The notes beneath the pieces are model-generated. The model worked only from the letters and a program-made list of their open reading frames with translations, was not told the origin of the DNA and ran no database searches. From positions 124,001 to 188,000 of the forward strand of contig NZ_WBUE01000003.1 in the NCBI RefSeq assembly GCF_009026145.1: DNA of 64,000 nucleotides. The letters are read 5' to 3'. Of this stretch, positions 7,641 to 14,629 are shown piece by piece (position 1 is the stretch's first letter; every line of letters begins with the position of its first letter). Both the position numbers and the translations under genes were made by a program. This DNA is from Hyphomicrobium sp. (lineage in GTDB: Bacteria > Pseudomonadota > Alphaproteobacteria > Rhizobiales > Hyphomicrobiaceae).

Positions 7641-8262
7641 GGGCCGCACCTCCGCAATTTCGTACCGATTAGCGGTCTGAACGTTAATAGGAGGGTAATT
7701 GCCTGCAAGCCGCCGGCATTGCGGAAGATCAAACATGCCTCGCGATTGGCAACAATGCGTGGGCTAAACGGATTTTCGACATGACCGTCGTTGCCCAGTT
7801 CTCCTTCTATCCACGCATGTCCTCGACCTAGACATTGAGGCGCTTGCGGCGCTCCCTGCGTTTGCGAGACACCCGAAAGAGCTCATCACCCTCTAGCGTG
7901 CGATGGTGATGCCCCAAAGGAGCTCATCGCTACGACGCGGATCGGTGGAAGCCAACCGAACTGCTGTCCGGAAAGCTCTCAGCGCCACTCGCAGGCCGCA
8001 GCGAGAGCCTCAATGTCATCACGCGCGAAGACTCCGCAGCGACCGCCGGGGATATCGGCATCGCCGAAGCGCGCCGCATTTCGGTTCAGATCCCGGGGCC
8101 CCGCGCGCTACGCCGTCAAGCTCCAAGCGGATGAGATCCAACTTGACGGCAAAGCGCGATTCCAAGGCGCGGCGCGCCGGCTATCTTGCCTACCGGCAGC
8201 AAACGCGGCGAAAACGATTGAGTGATATCTTCGCGGCCAACCTTTGCGTCAGCAAGATCGCC
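7641..8262. other. Gene-poor stretch with weak coding traces
   Basis: No convincing gene in 622 bases. It holds the chaB promoter side (about 7641-7780) and then a stretch whose best frames change several times. A short frame from ATG 7781 stops after 16 codons. A different frame just after it reads 'LDIEALAALPAFARHPKELITL' and stops at 7896. Frame switches also seem needed between about 7910 and 8225. This looks like decayed coding sequence, but no family is recognised. Part of it could also be a long leader of the MBL gene. Confidence 0.3.
7719..7732. promoter_or_regulatory. FNR/FixK-like box before chaB-archease-rtcB
   Basis: TTGCGGAAGATCAA has a perfect TCAA half-site and TTGC in place of TTGA, keeping the TTG-N8-CAA core. 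Its centre is about 86 bases before the chaB GTG. It is nearly the same sequence as the box at 4613-4626. Confidence 0.4.
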
Positions 8263-9273
8263 ATGTCCAGACACTTCGACCCGCATCTCGTCAACGGTCC
8301 CTTCGGCGATCCGGCCCTCTACGTCGATCTCGTATTCGAGCGGCGTGCGTTGCTGTTCGACCTCGGCGACCTTGCGCCACTGTCGCCGCGGAGCCTGCTA
8401 CGCGTCAGCGACGTGTTCGTCAGCCACCGGCACATGGATCATTTCGTCGGCTTCGACCAGCTATTGAGGTGCATACTTGGCCGAGAAACGACTGTCAGGT
8501 TCTACGGCTCCACTGGCCTCATCGAGTCCATTGAGCACAAGCTGAAAGCCTATACGTGGAATCTCATTGCACGCTATGAAAGCAACCCAGTCCTACGCGT
8601 CACCGAGATTGACGCGGATGGACGCCTCACTTCCGCGCAATTCCCGGGAAGGGTTGCGTTCGCGCGCGTCGATGACGAGAGCGCAATGGGCGATGACTTC
8701 GTCTTGCTGCAGGAGCCTGGCTTTCTGGTGCGCACGACGATAATCGAGCATGGCGTCCCAGCTCTGGCATTCGCGCTGGAGGAACGCGCTCACATCAACA
8801 TCTGGCGTAACAAGCTGGAAGCGATGGGGCTCGCCGTCGGCCGTTGGCTCGGCGCCTTCAAGGAGGCGATCCTGCACGGCAGTCCGGAGGATACTCCCAT
8901 CGAGGTCGCCTGGACCGGCGCGCGTGGTGAGCGCCCCGAAAGCCTGCCCCTCGGCGCGCTGAAGCGGGATATCATGCGCGTTACTTCGGGACGGAAGATC
9001 GCATACGTAGTCGACTGCGGGTTCACAGAGGCTAACGCAGCCCGCGTTGTCGCGCTCGCGAAGGACGCCGACGTCCTCTTCATCGAAGCAGCGTTCTTGC
9101 AGGAGGACTGTGCCCGCGCGGCCGAGCGTCAGCACCTTACCGCACACCAGGCCGGCACGCTGGCGCGCCTCGCGAACGTCAAGCGTCTAGTGACGCTGCA
9201 TTACTCCCCCCGCTATCAAGGTCATGGGGAGCGTCTCGCGCGCGAGGCCGAGACCGCCTTCCGTGGCGGCTAG
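8263..9273 (+). CDS. RNase Z-like metallo-beta-lactamase fold protein
   Basis: A 336-residue MBL-fold hydrolase. The Zn-binding motif 'SHRHMDH' is at residues 54-60, with further ligands likely in 'VVDCGFTEAN', the 'RQHLTAHQAG' region and 'VTLHYSPRY'. This order and the 'VNGPFGDPALYVDLVFERRALLFDLGD' start place it near the RNase Z/ElaC group, although no tRNA 3'-processing exosite can be recognised. The ATG at 8263 is chosen because the family similarity begins there; the frame is open upstream to 7903, but that extension is Arg/Ser-rich and unlike the family. The ribosome binding site is weak, so a TTG at 8218 is an alternative. Confidence 0.87.
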   Translation: MSRHFDPHLVNGPFGDPALYVDLVFERRALLFDLGDLAPLSPRSLLRVSDVFVSHRHMDHFVGFDQLLRCILGRETTVRFYGSTGLIESIEHKLKAYTWNLIARYESNPVLRVTEIDADGRLTSAQFPGRVAFARVDDESAMGDDFVLLQEPGFLVRTTIIEHGVPALAFALEERAHINIWRNKLEAMGLAVGRWLGAFKEAILHGSPEDTPIEVAWTGARGERPESLPLGALKRDIMRVTSGRKIAYVVDCGFTEANAARVVALAKDADVLFIEAAFLQEDCARAAERQHLTAHQAGTLARLANVKRLVTLHYSPRYQGHGERLAREAETAFRGG

Positions 9274-9330
9274 GAGGAGAGGCTCATGGGCACGTCACCG
9301 TTTTGCCGAACGATCGAAATTCCCAGAGCG

Positions 9331-9344
9331 TTGACGATGGTCAA
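9331..9344. promoter_or_regulatory. Perfect FNR/FixK-type box before the GYD gene
   Basis: TTGACGATGGTCAA is a perfect TTGA-N6-TCAA site and in fact a 5-base perfect palindrome (TTGAC/GTCAA). Its centre is 72 bases before the ATG at 9410, which would place a start site about 30 bases before the gene if the box is at -41.5. Confidence 0.7.
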
Positions 9345-9409
9345 TGCACGAATTGATGCGCGGCGTGAACTGTCCGCCAGACAATACGCTCAGCAACAAG
9401 GTGTTAACC

Positions 9410-9739
9410 ATGGCCACCTTCATCATGCTCACCCGTCTGAGCCACCAGGCGCTGCGATCCCCAAGCTCACTCGAAAGCCTCAGCCACGAGGTCATGGAGC
9501 GCATCCGCGCTGACTGCAAGGGTGTCGCCTGGAAAGCGAGCTACGTGGTGCTCGGGCCCGCCGACTACCTCGACATCTTCACGGCACCGGACATCGAAAT
9601 GGCAACGAAGGTCGCTACCATTATCCGCACCTTTGGACATGCGACCACCGAAGTCTGGGGGGCTACCGAGTGGGAGAAGTTCACCGAGCTCGTCCGTTAT
9701 TTGCCGCCCGCCCCTGTCGCGGCGATTAGTCCAAATTAA
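9410..9739 (+). CDS. GYD domain protein
   Basis: A 109-residue protein of the GYD family (PF08734), named after a Gly-Tyr-Asp motif that is replaced here by 'GPADYLDIF'. The core 'MATFIMLTRLSHQALRS' ... 'WKASYVVLGPADYLDIFTAPD' ... 'VATIIRTFGHATTEVWGATEW' is a ferredoxin-like alpha/beta fold. The ATG at 9410 follows AAGGTG and begins exactly at the family start; the frame is open upstream to 9344 but runs through the FNR box. Function of the family is unknown. It heads a run of same-strand genes: hypothetical, GH3, hypothetical, HEPN-like. Confidence 0.88.
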   Translation: MATFIMLTRLSHQALRSPSSLESLSHEVMERIRADCKGVAWKASYVVLGPADYLDIFTAPDIEMATKVATIIRTFGHATTEVWGATEWEKFTELVRYLPPAPVAAISPN

Positions 9740-9762
9740 GCCAACCGCGAGGAGCCCAGCGC

Positions 9763-10044
9763 ATGCGTGTGCGCGTCGAGACCTACGCAGGCTACGGCGG
9801 CGTAGAGATGCCCAGCCGAATCTTCTTCGATGAGCGCTGCATCGAAGTGGCTGAGAATCTCGACCAATGGCACGGGCCGGATTACCGCTACTTCAAGCTC
9901 AAAGGCGACGACGATAGTCTCTATATCCTGCGCCTCGATGAGAGCCACGCCGAGTGGGATCTGACGTTGTTCCAACGCCCCCACACCGAAGACGGCGCGA
10001 CGTTGACCAGCGTCGGGAAGAGAAGCCCGATGTCGTCCGCCTGA
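9763..10044 (+). CDS. Small conserved hypothetical protein
   Basis: A 93-residue soluble protein: 'MRVRVETYAGYGGVEMPSRIFF', then 'DERCIEVAENLDQWHGPDYRYFKLKGDDDSLYILRLDESHAEWDL'. The pattern looks like a small beta-sheet domain. I do not recognise a named family. GAGGAG lies before the ATG, and the gene is 23 bases after the GYD gene, so it is probably cotranscribed from the FNR-box promoter. The acidic middle and Trp/Tyr pairs might suit a ligand pocket, but no function can be assigned. Confidence 0.75.
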   Translation: MRVRVETYAGYGGVEMPSRIFFDERCIEVAENLDQWHGPDYRYFKLKGDDDSLYILRLDESHAEWDLTLFQRPHTEDGATLTSVGKRSPMSSA

Positions 10045-10146
10045 GGCGCATGAACGCCACTGTATCGCCTGGGGTGCACCATCGGATGGGAGGATGTCGA
10101 GACGGCAAGGGCGCCATCAGACTTAGCAACCGACCACGCCGAGCAC

Positions 10147-11670
10147 ATGTTTGACGCCACGCCCTTGCTCAAGGCCTACGCGGATCTGCGCTCATTTCTG
10201 CTGCAGATACGAGACCCGATCGAGACCCAGCGCTCGGTCCTGCAAAGTCTCCTACGCCGGGCTAGCGCAACGCGCTTTGGGCGCGACCACGCATTCTCGC
10301 AAATCGTCGGCGTTGCCGACTTCCAAAAGCACGTGCGCCTGCGCCACTACGAGGACTTCTGGCACGACTACTGGCAACCAACCTTCCCTCGGCTTGTCGA
10401 CTGCACGTGGCCGGGCCGCATCCGCTACTTCGCGCGCACCTCCGGCACGACGGCCGGAATCTCCAAGTACATCCCCTGCTCGGACGACATGATCAGCGCC
10501 AACCTGCGGGTCGGCGAGGACGTCTTTGTGCATCATATCCGCAATCGTCCACAAAGCCGGGTATTGGAGGGCAAGTGCCTGTTACTAGGTGGCAGCACTG
10601 ATCTCACCGAGGAAGCGACAGGGGTATGCTCGGGCGATTTGAGTGGCATCGAGGTCTACGAGATCCCGTCGTGGAAGCGTCCATGGTTCTTCCCGCCGCT
10701 CGAGCTGGCGCTCATTCCCGATTGGGAAGAGAAGATCGATAAGATTGGGCGCGCTTGCCTGGCGGAAGACATCCGCGCGATCAGCGGCACGCCGAACTGG
10801 CTTCTCCTATTCTTCGACAAGCTGGTGCAATTGAGCCCCGGAAGCAGCAGCCTGGCGGCGATCTTCCCGAAACTGGAGCTGATAATTCACGGTGGCATCG
10901 ATTTTGCGCCCTACCGCGAGCGCTTCCGCGATCTTCTCAAAGGGACGCAAGCGGAGACCCGAGAGGTATACTTTGCCAGTGAGTCGTCGATCGCAGTGGC
11001 TGATCGCGGTGACGGCGAGGGTCTGCGCCTCATCTGTGACACCGACACCTTTTTTGAGTTCGTTCCCGTCGCCGAGCTCAACCACCCCGAGCCCACCCGC
11101 CATTGGCTCGCGAGCATCGAGACGGGCGTGGATTACGCGGTGGTCGTGAGCACCTGCGCTGGCGCATGGGCCTATGTCTTGGGCGATACGGTTCGCTTCA
11201 TCGACCGCGATCCGCCGCGACTATTGATCACCGGCAGGACGAGCTACAGGCTGTCGATGTTCGGCGAGCACGTGATCGGCGAGCAAATCGAGCAGGCCAT
11301 CTGCTTGGCGGCCAACGCTATCGATGCGCAAGTCGCCGACTATTGCGCGGGGGCTATCTTCCCCCACTCCGGCAAAGTCGGCATGCATCTCTACATCATC
11401 GAGTTCGCAGAGGGCATTCCGTGCCCGGACAGAATGGATCTATTTTCCCGCACGCTGGACCAGGCTCTCGCCGCATCGAATGCCGACTATCGGGAACATC
11501 GCGCGGGCGATTTCGGTTTGCGACCACCACAGGTGGACGCTGTTCCACCCGGAACGTTCGCCGCGTGGATGAGGAGCCGCGGCCGGCTGGGCGGCCAGCA
11601 CAAGGTGCCGCGCATCATCAATGATGCGAAACTCTTCACAAGCCTTCGAAACTTTGCAGCGAAGCGTTAA
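10147..11670 (+). CDS. GH3 family acyl-adenylating enzyme
   Basis: A 507-residue member of the GH3 (auxin-responsive) family, known in plants for joining amino acids to jasmonate or auxin through acyl-adenylates; bacterial members have few known substrates. Seen here: the ATP-binding 'YFARTSGTTAGISKYIP' at about residues 95-111, 'VYFASESSIAVADR' near the acyl/ATP pocket, and 'YVLGDTVRFIDRDPPRLLITGR' near the domain hinge. The length is normal for bacterial GH3. The gene lies 102 bases after the small hypothetical gene. The neighbouring acyl-CoA ligase and ACP/AMP-ligase fusion suggest a shared interest in carboxylic acid activation. Confidence 0.9.
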   Translation: MFDATPLLKAYADLRSFLLQIRDPIETQRSVLQSLLRRASATRFGRDHAFSQIVGVADFQKHVRLRHYEDFWHDYWQPTFPRLVDCTWPGRIRYFARTSGTTAGISKYIPCSDDMISANLRVGEDVFVHHIRNRPQSRVLEGKCLLLGGSTDLTEEATGVCSGDLSGIEVYEIPSWKRPWFFPPLELALIPDWEEKIDKIGRACLAEDIRAISGTPNWLLLFFDKLVQLSPGSSSLAAIFPKLELIIHGGIDFAPYRERFRDLLKGTQAETREVYFASESSIAVADRGDGEGLRLICDTDTFFEFVPVAELNHPEPTRHWLASIETGVDYAVVVSTCAGAWAYVLGDTVRFIDRDPPRLLITGRTSYRLSMFGEHVIGEQIEQAICLAANAIDAQVADYCAGAIFPHSGKVGMHLYIIEFAEGIPCPDRMDLFSRTLDQALAASNADYREHRAGDFGLRPPQVDAVPPGTFAAWMRSRGRLGGQHKVPRIINDAKLFTSLRNFAAKR

Positions 11671-11688
11671 ACTATCGCGCTACAGGAG

Positions 11689-11702
11689 ATGATGGAGATC
11701 AA
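11689..11702. promoter_or_regulatory. Weak FNR/FixK-like box
   Basis: ATGATGGAGATCAA fits TTGA-N6-TCAA with one mismatch (ATGA for TTGA). Its centre is about 63 bases before the ATG at 11759. On its own it would not be called; it is listed because nearby promoters have clear boxes. Confidence 0.28.
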
Positions 11703-11758
11703 TCTCCCGACGCCGCTCTTGCGCTAATAACCGTGCCAGCAACCGAATGAGGTGGCAC

Positions 11759-12028
11759 ATGCCCGCATCACGAAAGGGCGACTCCGGGGAGCAGCCGCTT
11801 GTATCCGGCCATGAGATCCGCGAGCTTGCCGGTCCCGTGGCCGATCACACCATTGTCGCCATCCTGGAAACGGGAGCATCGCTCTCCGATCTTGAGATTG
11901 CATTGATCTACGCCCGTGGAGAAGGTGACTACGTGGACCGCCTCGGCCATCCACTGAGTGGCAGAGTGGCTCAGATCTGTGACATTCTGGCCAAGGACGA
12001 GCTGTTCGCCATCAACGAGGAGCGGTAG
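11759..12028 (+). CDS. Small hypothetical protein
   Basis: An 89-residue soluble protein of unknown function. The core 'HEIRELAGPVADHTIVAILETGASLSDLEIALIYARGEGDY' is probably helical, followed by 'LSGRVAQICDILAKDELFAINEE'. The start at 11759 is used because GAGGTGG lies just upstream; an in-frame ATG at 11747 overlaps that site. It lies 45 bases before the HEPN-like gene, in the same direction. The 'ETGASLSDLEIALIYARGEGD' segment looks like a conserved motif, but I cannot tie it to a named domain. Confidence 0.7.
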   Translation: MPASRKGDSGEQPLVSGHEIRELAGPVADHTIVAILETGASLSDLEIALIYARGEGDYVDRLGHPLSGRVAQICDILAKDELFAINEER

Positions 12029-12073
12029 GAGATTGGTCTCCGCCTGCGAGTTTCCTCTCGGGGAGCTCTGCAT

Positions 12074-12601
12074 ATGGCACGCATTGCGCACATCGGACCC
12101 CCAGCGCCGCCAATGTCTGCGCAGGAGGCGTTTTGGCAACCGCTTGGCCGCATCGTGTTCGCATATGGCTATCTGGAGACGCAGATCGACTGGTGCATCA
12201 GCACGCTGCTAGACACCGACAGCACGCAGGGTGAGCCGTCGGTTGCCTCTCAGATCCGCAATATCTGCTCCCGCGTTGCGTTGGTGGAAGCCCTGTTTCG
12301 CCAGCTCACGGCCGGTGAACAACAGCGAACCCAATTGCATGGTCTAGTGAAGGAGCTGAGGGCCCTCCTCAAGTTTCGCAATAGCGTCTTGCACGGGTCC
12401 TGGGGAGCTTATCTCGAGGACAGGCACACTTGGCAGAAGCCCCGGACCGACCCCTTTGACCTCCGGGCGGGTTCTTTCGAGGTGTCGGTGGAGGCGATCG
12501 ACGAGCACATTGAACGGGCCGCTGCCATCGGCAATGCCCTCGTTGAGCTCATTCGATCGGTGGCCGGAGAGCGCCGCGCACAGGCCGTACACGCACCATG
12601 A
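12074..12601 (+). CDS. HEPN-like helical protein
   Basis: A 175-residue all-helical protein. At about residues 101-107 it has 'FRNSVLHG', the R-N-x3-H pattern that marks the catalytic centre of HEPN-type RNases. The layout is a long helix ('LGRIVFAYGYLETQIDWCISTLLDTD'), a second helical segment, the RN-x3-H helix and a C-terminal helix. The gene at 33746 has the same arrangement, including 'LLDTD' and R-N-x3-H, so the two are diverged relatives. No nucleotidyltransferase (MNT) partner gene is adjacent. RNase activity is inference from the motif. The gene converges with the acyl-CoA ligase 34 bases away. Confidence 0.72.
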   Translation: MARIAHIGPPAPPMSAQEAFWQPLGRIVFAYGYLETQIDWCISTLLDTDSTQGEPSVASQIRNICSRVALVEALFRQLTAGEQQRTQLHGLVKELRALLKFRNSVLHGSWGAYLEDRHTWQKPRTDPFDLRAGSFEVSVEAIDEHIERAAAIGNALVELIRSVAGERRAQAVHAP

Positions 12602-12635
12602 TGCGATGGCGCCGATCGGCGAATGTGGTGCTGTC

Positions 12636-14477
12636 TCAGCGGAAGACTTGATGCCCCGAAAAGAGGGTCTCGACCTCATCATGGTAGCGCTGCTCGACGC
12701 GGTCCCGCTTCACTTTGAGGGATGGCGTCAGGAGGCCGGATTCGATGGTCCACGGCTCGAGCACCAGATGGGCGGCCTTCACCTGGGCGTGCTTCGGGTA
12801 GTCCGCGAGACGGCGGCGAAGCCGCGCCAGTACTGCCTCGCGAACCACGGTCACGTTGGGATTTTCTGCATCGATTCCAAGGGCCTGTGCCAGCGTCCCC
12901 CATCGCTTGGGGTTGAGTGTGCACACGGCGACGAGGAACGGCTTGCCCTCGCCGATCACGACGGCTCGGTCGAACAGCCTGTCTCTGGTGATCTCCTCCT
13001 CGATCAGTCCCGCGTTGACCTTCTCGCCGGTCGCCAATGCCAGGATGTCCCGTAGCCGGCCACGAAGGAACAAACGGCCGTCCTTGATCTCCGCAAGATC
13101 CCCCGTGCGCAGCCAGCCGTCGCGATCGATCGTTTGGGCGGTTTGTGCCTCATCCCGCCAATAGCCTGTCATTGCGGCCGGCGTGCGCACGAGGAGCTCT
13201 TGGCTAGCGGAGATGTCCAGCTCGATCCCGGGAAGTGGACGGCCAGCCGAGCCCGGCCAGATGTCGTCAAGTGCGGTCGCCGTGACCACGGGACCCGCTT
13301 CGGTCAGTCCGTAGCCCTCGACCAACGGCAGCCCCATTGCCACCAAGAAGCGGGCGATCGCAGCAGACAATGGTGCGCCTCCGCTGACTGCCACGCGGAG
13401 GCGTCCGCCGAACGCATTGCGGATCGGCTTCGCGACCAGCGGATCGAGCAGGCTATATGCCAGCCGCGCACCACGGCCGGGTGCAGGCTCTCGTGCCTGT
13501 GTCGCCTGATAGCGGTGCCAGCCGAGGTCTGCCATTAGGCTCATGAGACGCGACCCTAAAAGGGCGCCTTCGGCCTTGCTGCGGATTGCGCCAAAGGCGC
13601 GCTCGTAAATACGCGGCACCGAAAGCAGTACCGTTGGCCGGATCGTCCTCATATCGACCGCGAGATCGTCGATCGATCGCGCATAGGCGACCGCCGCCCC
13701 AGCCATCATCGGCAGATAGTAGCCAACCGTACGCTCGAAGGCATGAGCAAGCGGAAGATGCGAGAGAAAGAGGTCATCTTCGCGCGGTGGGATGACCTCA
13801 GCGGTGCGCTCCGCGTTCCACAGCAGGGCGAAGTGGGACAGCATCGTGCCTTTCGGGCGGCCGGTGGTGCCGGACGTATAGATGATGGTCGCCAATGAGG
13901 ATGGCTCGCATGATTGCCGGAACGGCGCGCTGCCGACTTCGGCAAGAACATCATCGAGGCGTCTGACGGGGGGGCTCCTGTCAAAGGCCGTCGACGAAGC
14001 GCCCGGCGCGCAGATCCAGACAGCCGAGAGTTCAGGGAACGCGTGTGTGCGCTGCTCGAGCGGGCCCCAGCGGGCTTCGGTGTCGACGAGCAGCAACTTG
14101 GCACCGGAGTGCCCGAGGATGTAGCTGACGTTCGCCGCGCTGTCGTGCATATAAAGCGGAACCACGACGAGGCCCAGCCCGAGTGCGGCCATGTCGAAGC
14201 CGACCCAGTCGATTCCATTGGGGAGGAGAATGGCGATGCGATCGCCAGGCGCAAGCCCCCCTTGCTGCATAGCAAGCTGCAACCGCGCGGCTCGCCTGCG
14301 CATACTCTCCCAAGTATGCTCGCGCCAGCATTGCGCGATGCCATCGAACTGCCGGTAGGCTACGGCATCCGGGCTGCGCGTGGCGCGCTCGTTGAACAGA
14401 CCGGGCAGGGTACCGGCAAGCGTGGCGCCGATGCAGCTGCGGCAATAGGGTTCGGTCACATCGATGACTCGGTTCAC
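12636..14477 (-). CDS. Long-chain acyl-CoA synthetase (AMP-forming)
   Basis: A 613-residue AMP-forming ligase of the FadD/FACS group. Motifs: 'IIYTSGTTGRPKGTMLSH' (P-loop A3), 'LPLAHAFERTVGYY', 'VSGGAPLSAAIARFL', 'GYGLTEAGPVV' (A5), 'GWLRTGDLAEIKDGRLFLRGRLRDIL' (A7/A8). The usual C-terminal A10 lysine lies in 'LTPSLKVKRDRV'. It would activate fatty acids to acyl-CoA, possibly at the membrane surface. The start is set at GTG 14477, with AGGGGGTG 5 bases upstream; the frame stays open to 14678, but that would run through a perfect FNR-type box at 14526-14539. Confidence 0.9.
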   Translation of the reverse strand: MNRVIDVTEPYCRSCIGATLAGTLPGLFNERATRSPDAVAYRQFDGIAQCWREHTWESMRRRAARLQLAMQQGGLAPGDRIAILLPNGIDWVGFDMAALGLGLVVVPLYMHDSAANVSYILGHSGAKLLLVDTEARWGPLEQRTHAFPELSAVWICAPGASSTAFDRSPPVRRLDDVLAEVGSAPFRQSCEPSSLATIIYTSGTTGRPKGTMLSHFALLWNAERTAEVIPPREDDLFLSHLPLAHAFERTVGYYLPMMAGAAVAYARSIDDLAVDMRTIRPTVLLSVPRIYERAFGAIRSKAEGALLGSRLMSLMADLGWHRYQATQAREPAPGRGARLAYSLLDPLVAKPIRNAFGGRLRVAVSGGAPLSAAIARFLVAMGLPLVEGYGLTEAGPVVTATALDDIWPGSAGRPLPGIELDISASQELLVRTPAAMTGYWRDEAQTAQTIDRDGWLRTGDLAEIKDGRLFLRGRLRDILALATGEKVNAGLIEEEITRDRLFDRAVVIGEGKPFLVAVCTLNPKRWGTLAQALGIDAENPNVTVVREAVLARLRRRLADYPKHAQVKAAHLVLEPWTIESGLLTPSLKVKRDRVEQRYHDEVETLFSGHQVFR

Positions 14478-14525
14478 CAGGTCACCCCCTGATAACGACG
14501 AATGCACGCGTATGGGCTTCTCGTA

Positions 14526-14539
14526 TTGATCGGCGTCAA
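14526..14539. promoter_or_regulatory. Perfect FNR/FixK-type box in lipid-gene divergon
   Basis: TTGATCGGCGTCAA is a perfect TTGA-N6-TCAA site in the 152-base region between the divergent acyl-CoA ligase (start 14477) and the ACP-AMP-ligase-PlsC fusion (start 14630). The centre is 55 bases from the ligase start and 97 from the fusion start, so it could activate one or both. Confidence 0.7.
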
Positions 14540-14629
14540 CGAACTGTTGCCAAGGTCGCGCAAGCTCCCCAAGTTGAATTGTGCTGTCGGGTTCTTCTGC
14601 CTGGCACATGGGTTGGTTGGAGCGCGCGA

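Noticed and set aside
7427-7732. Second minus-strand frame overlapping chaB, also starting with ATG
   Set aside because: It overlaps chaB in another frame; only the frame ending at 7431 gives the ChaB sequence.
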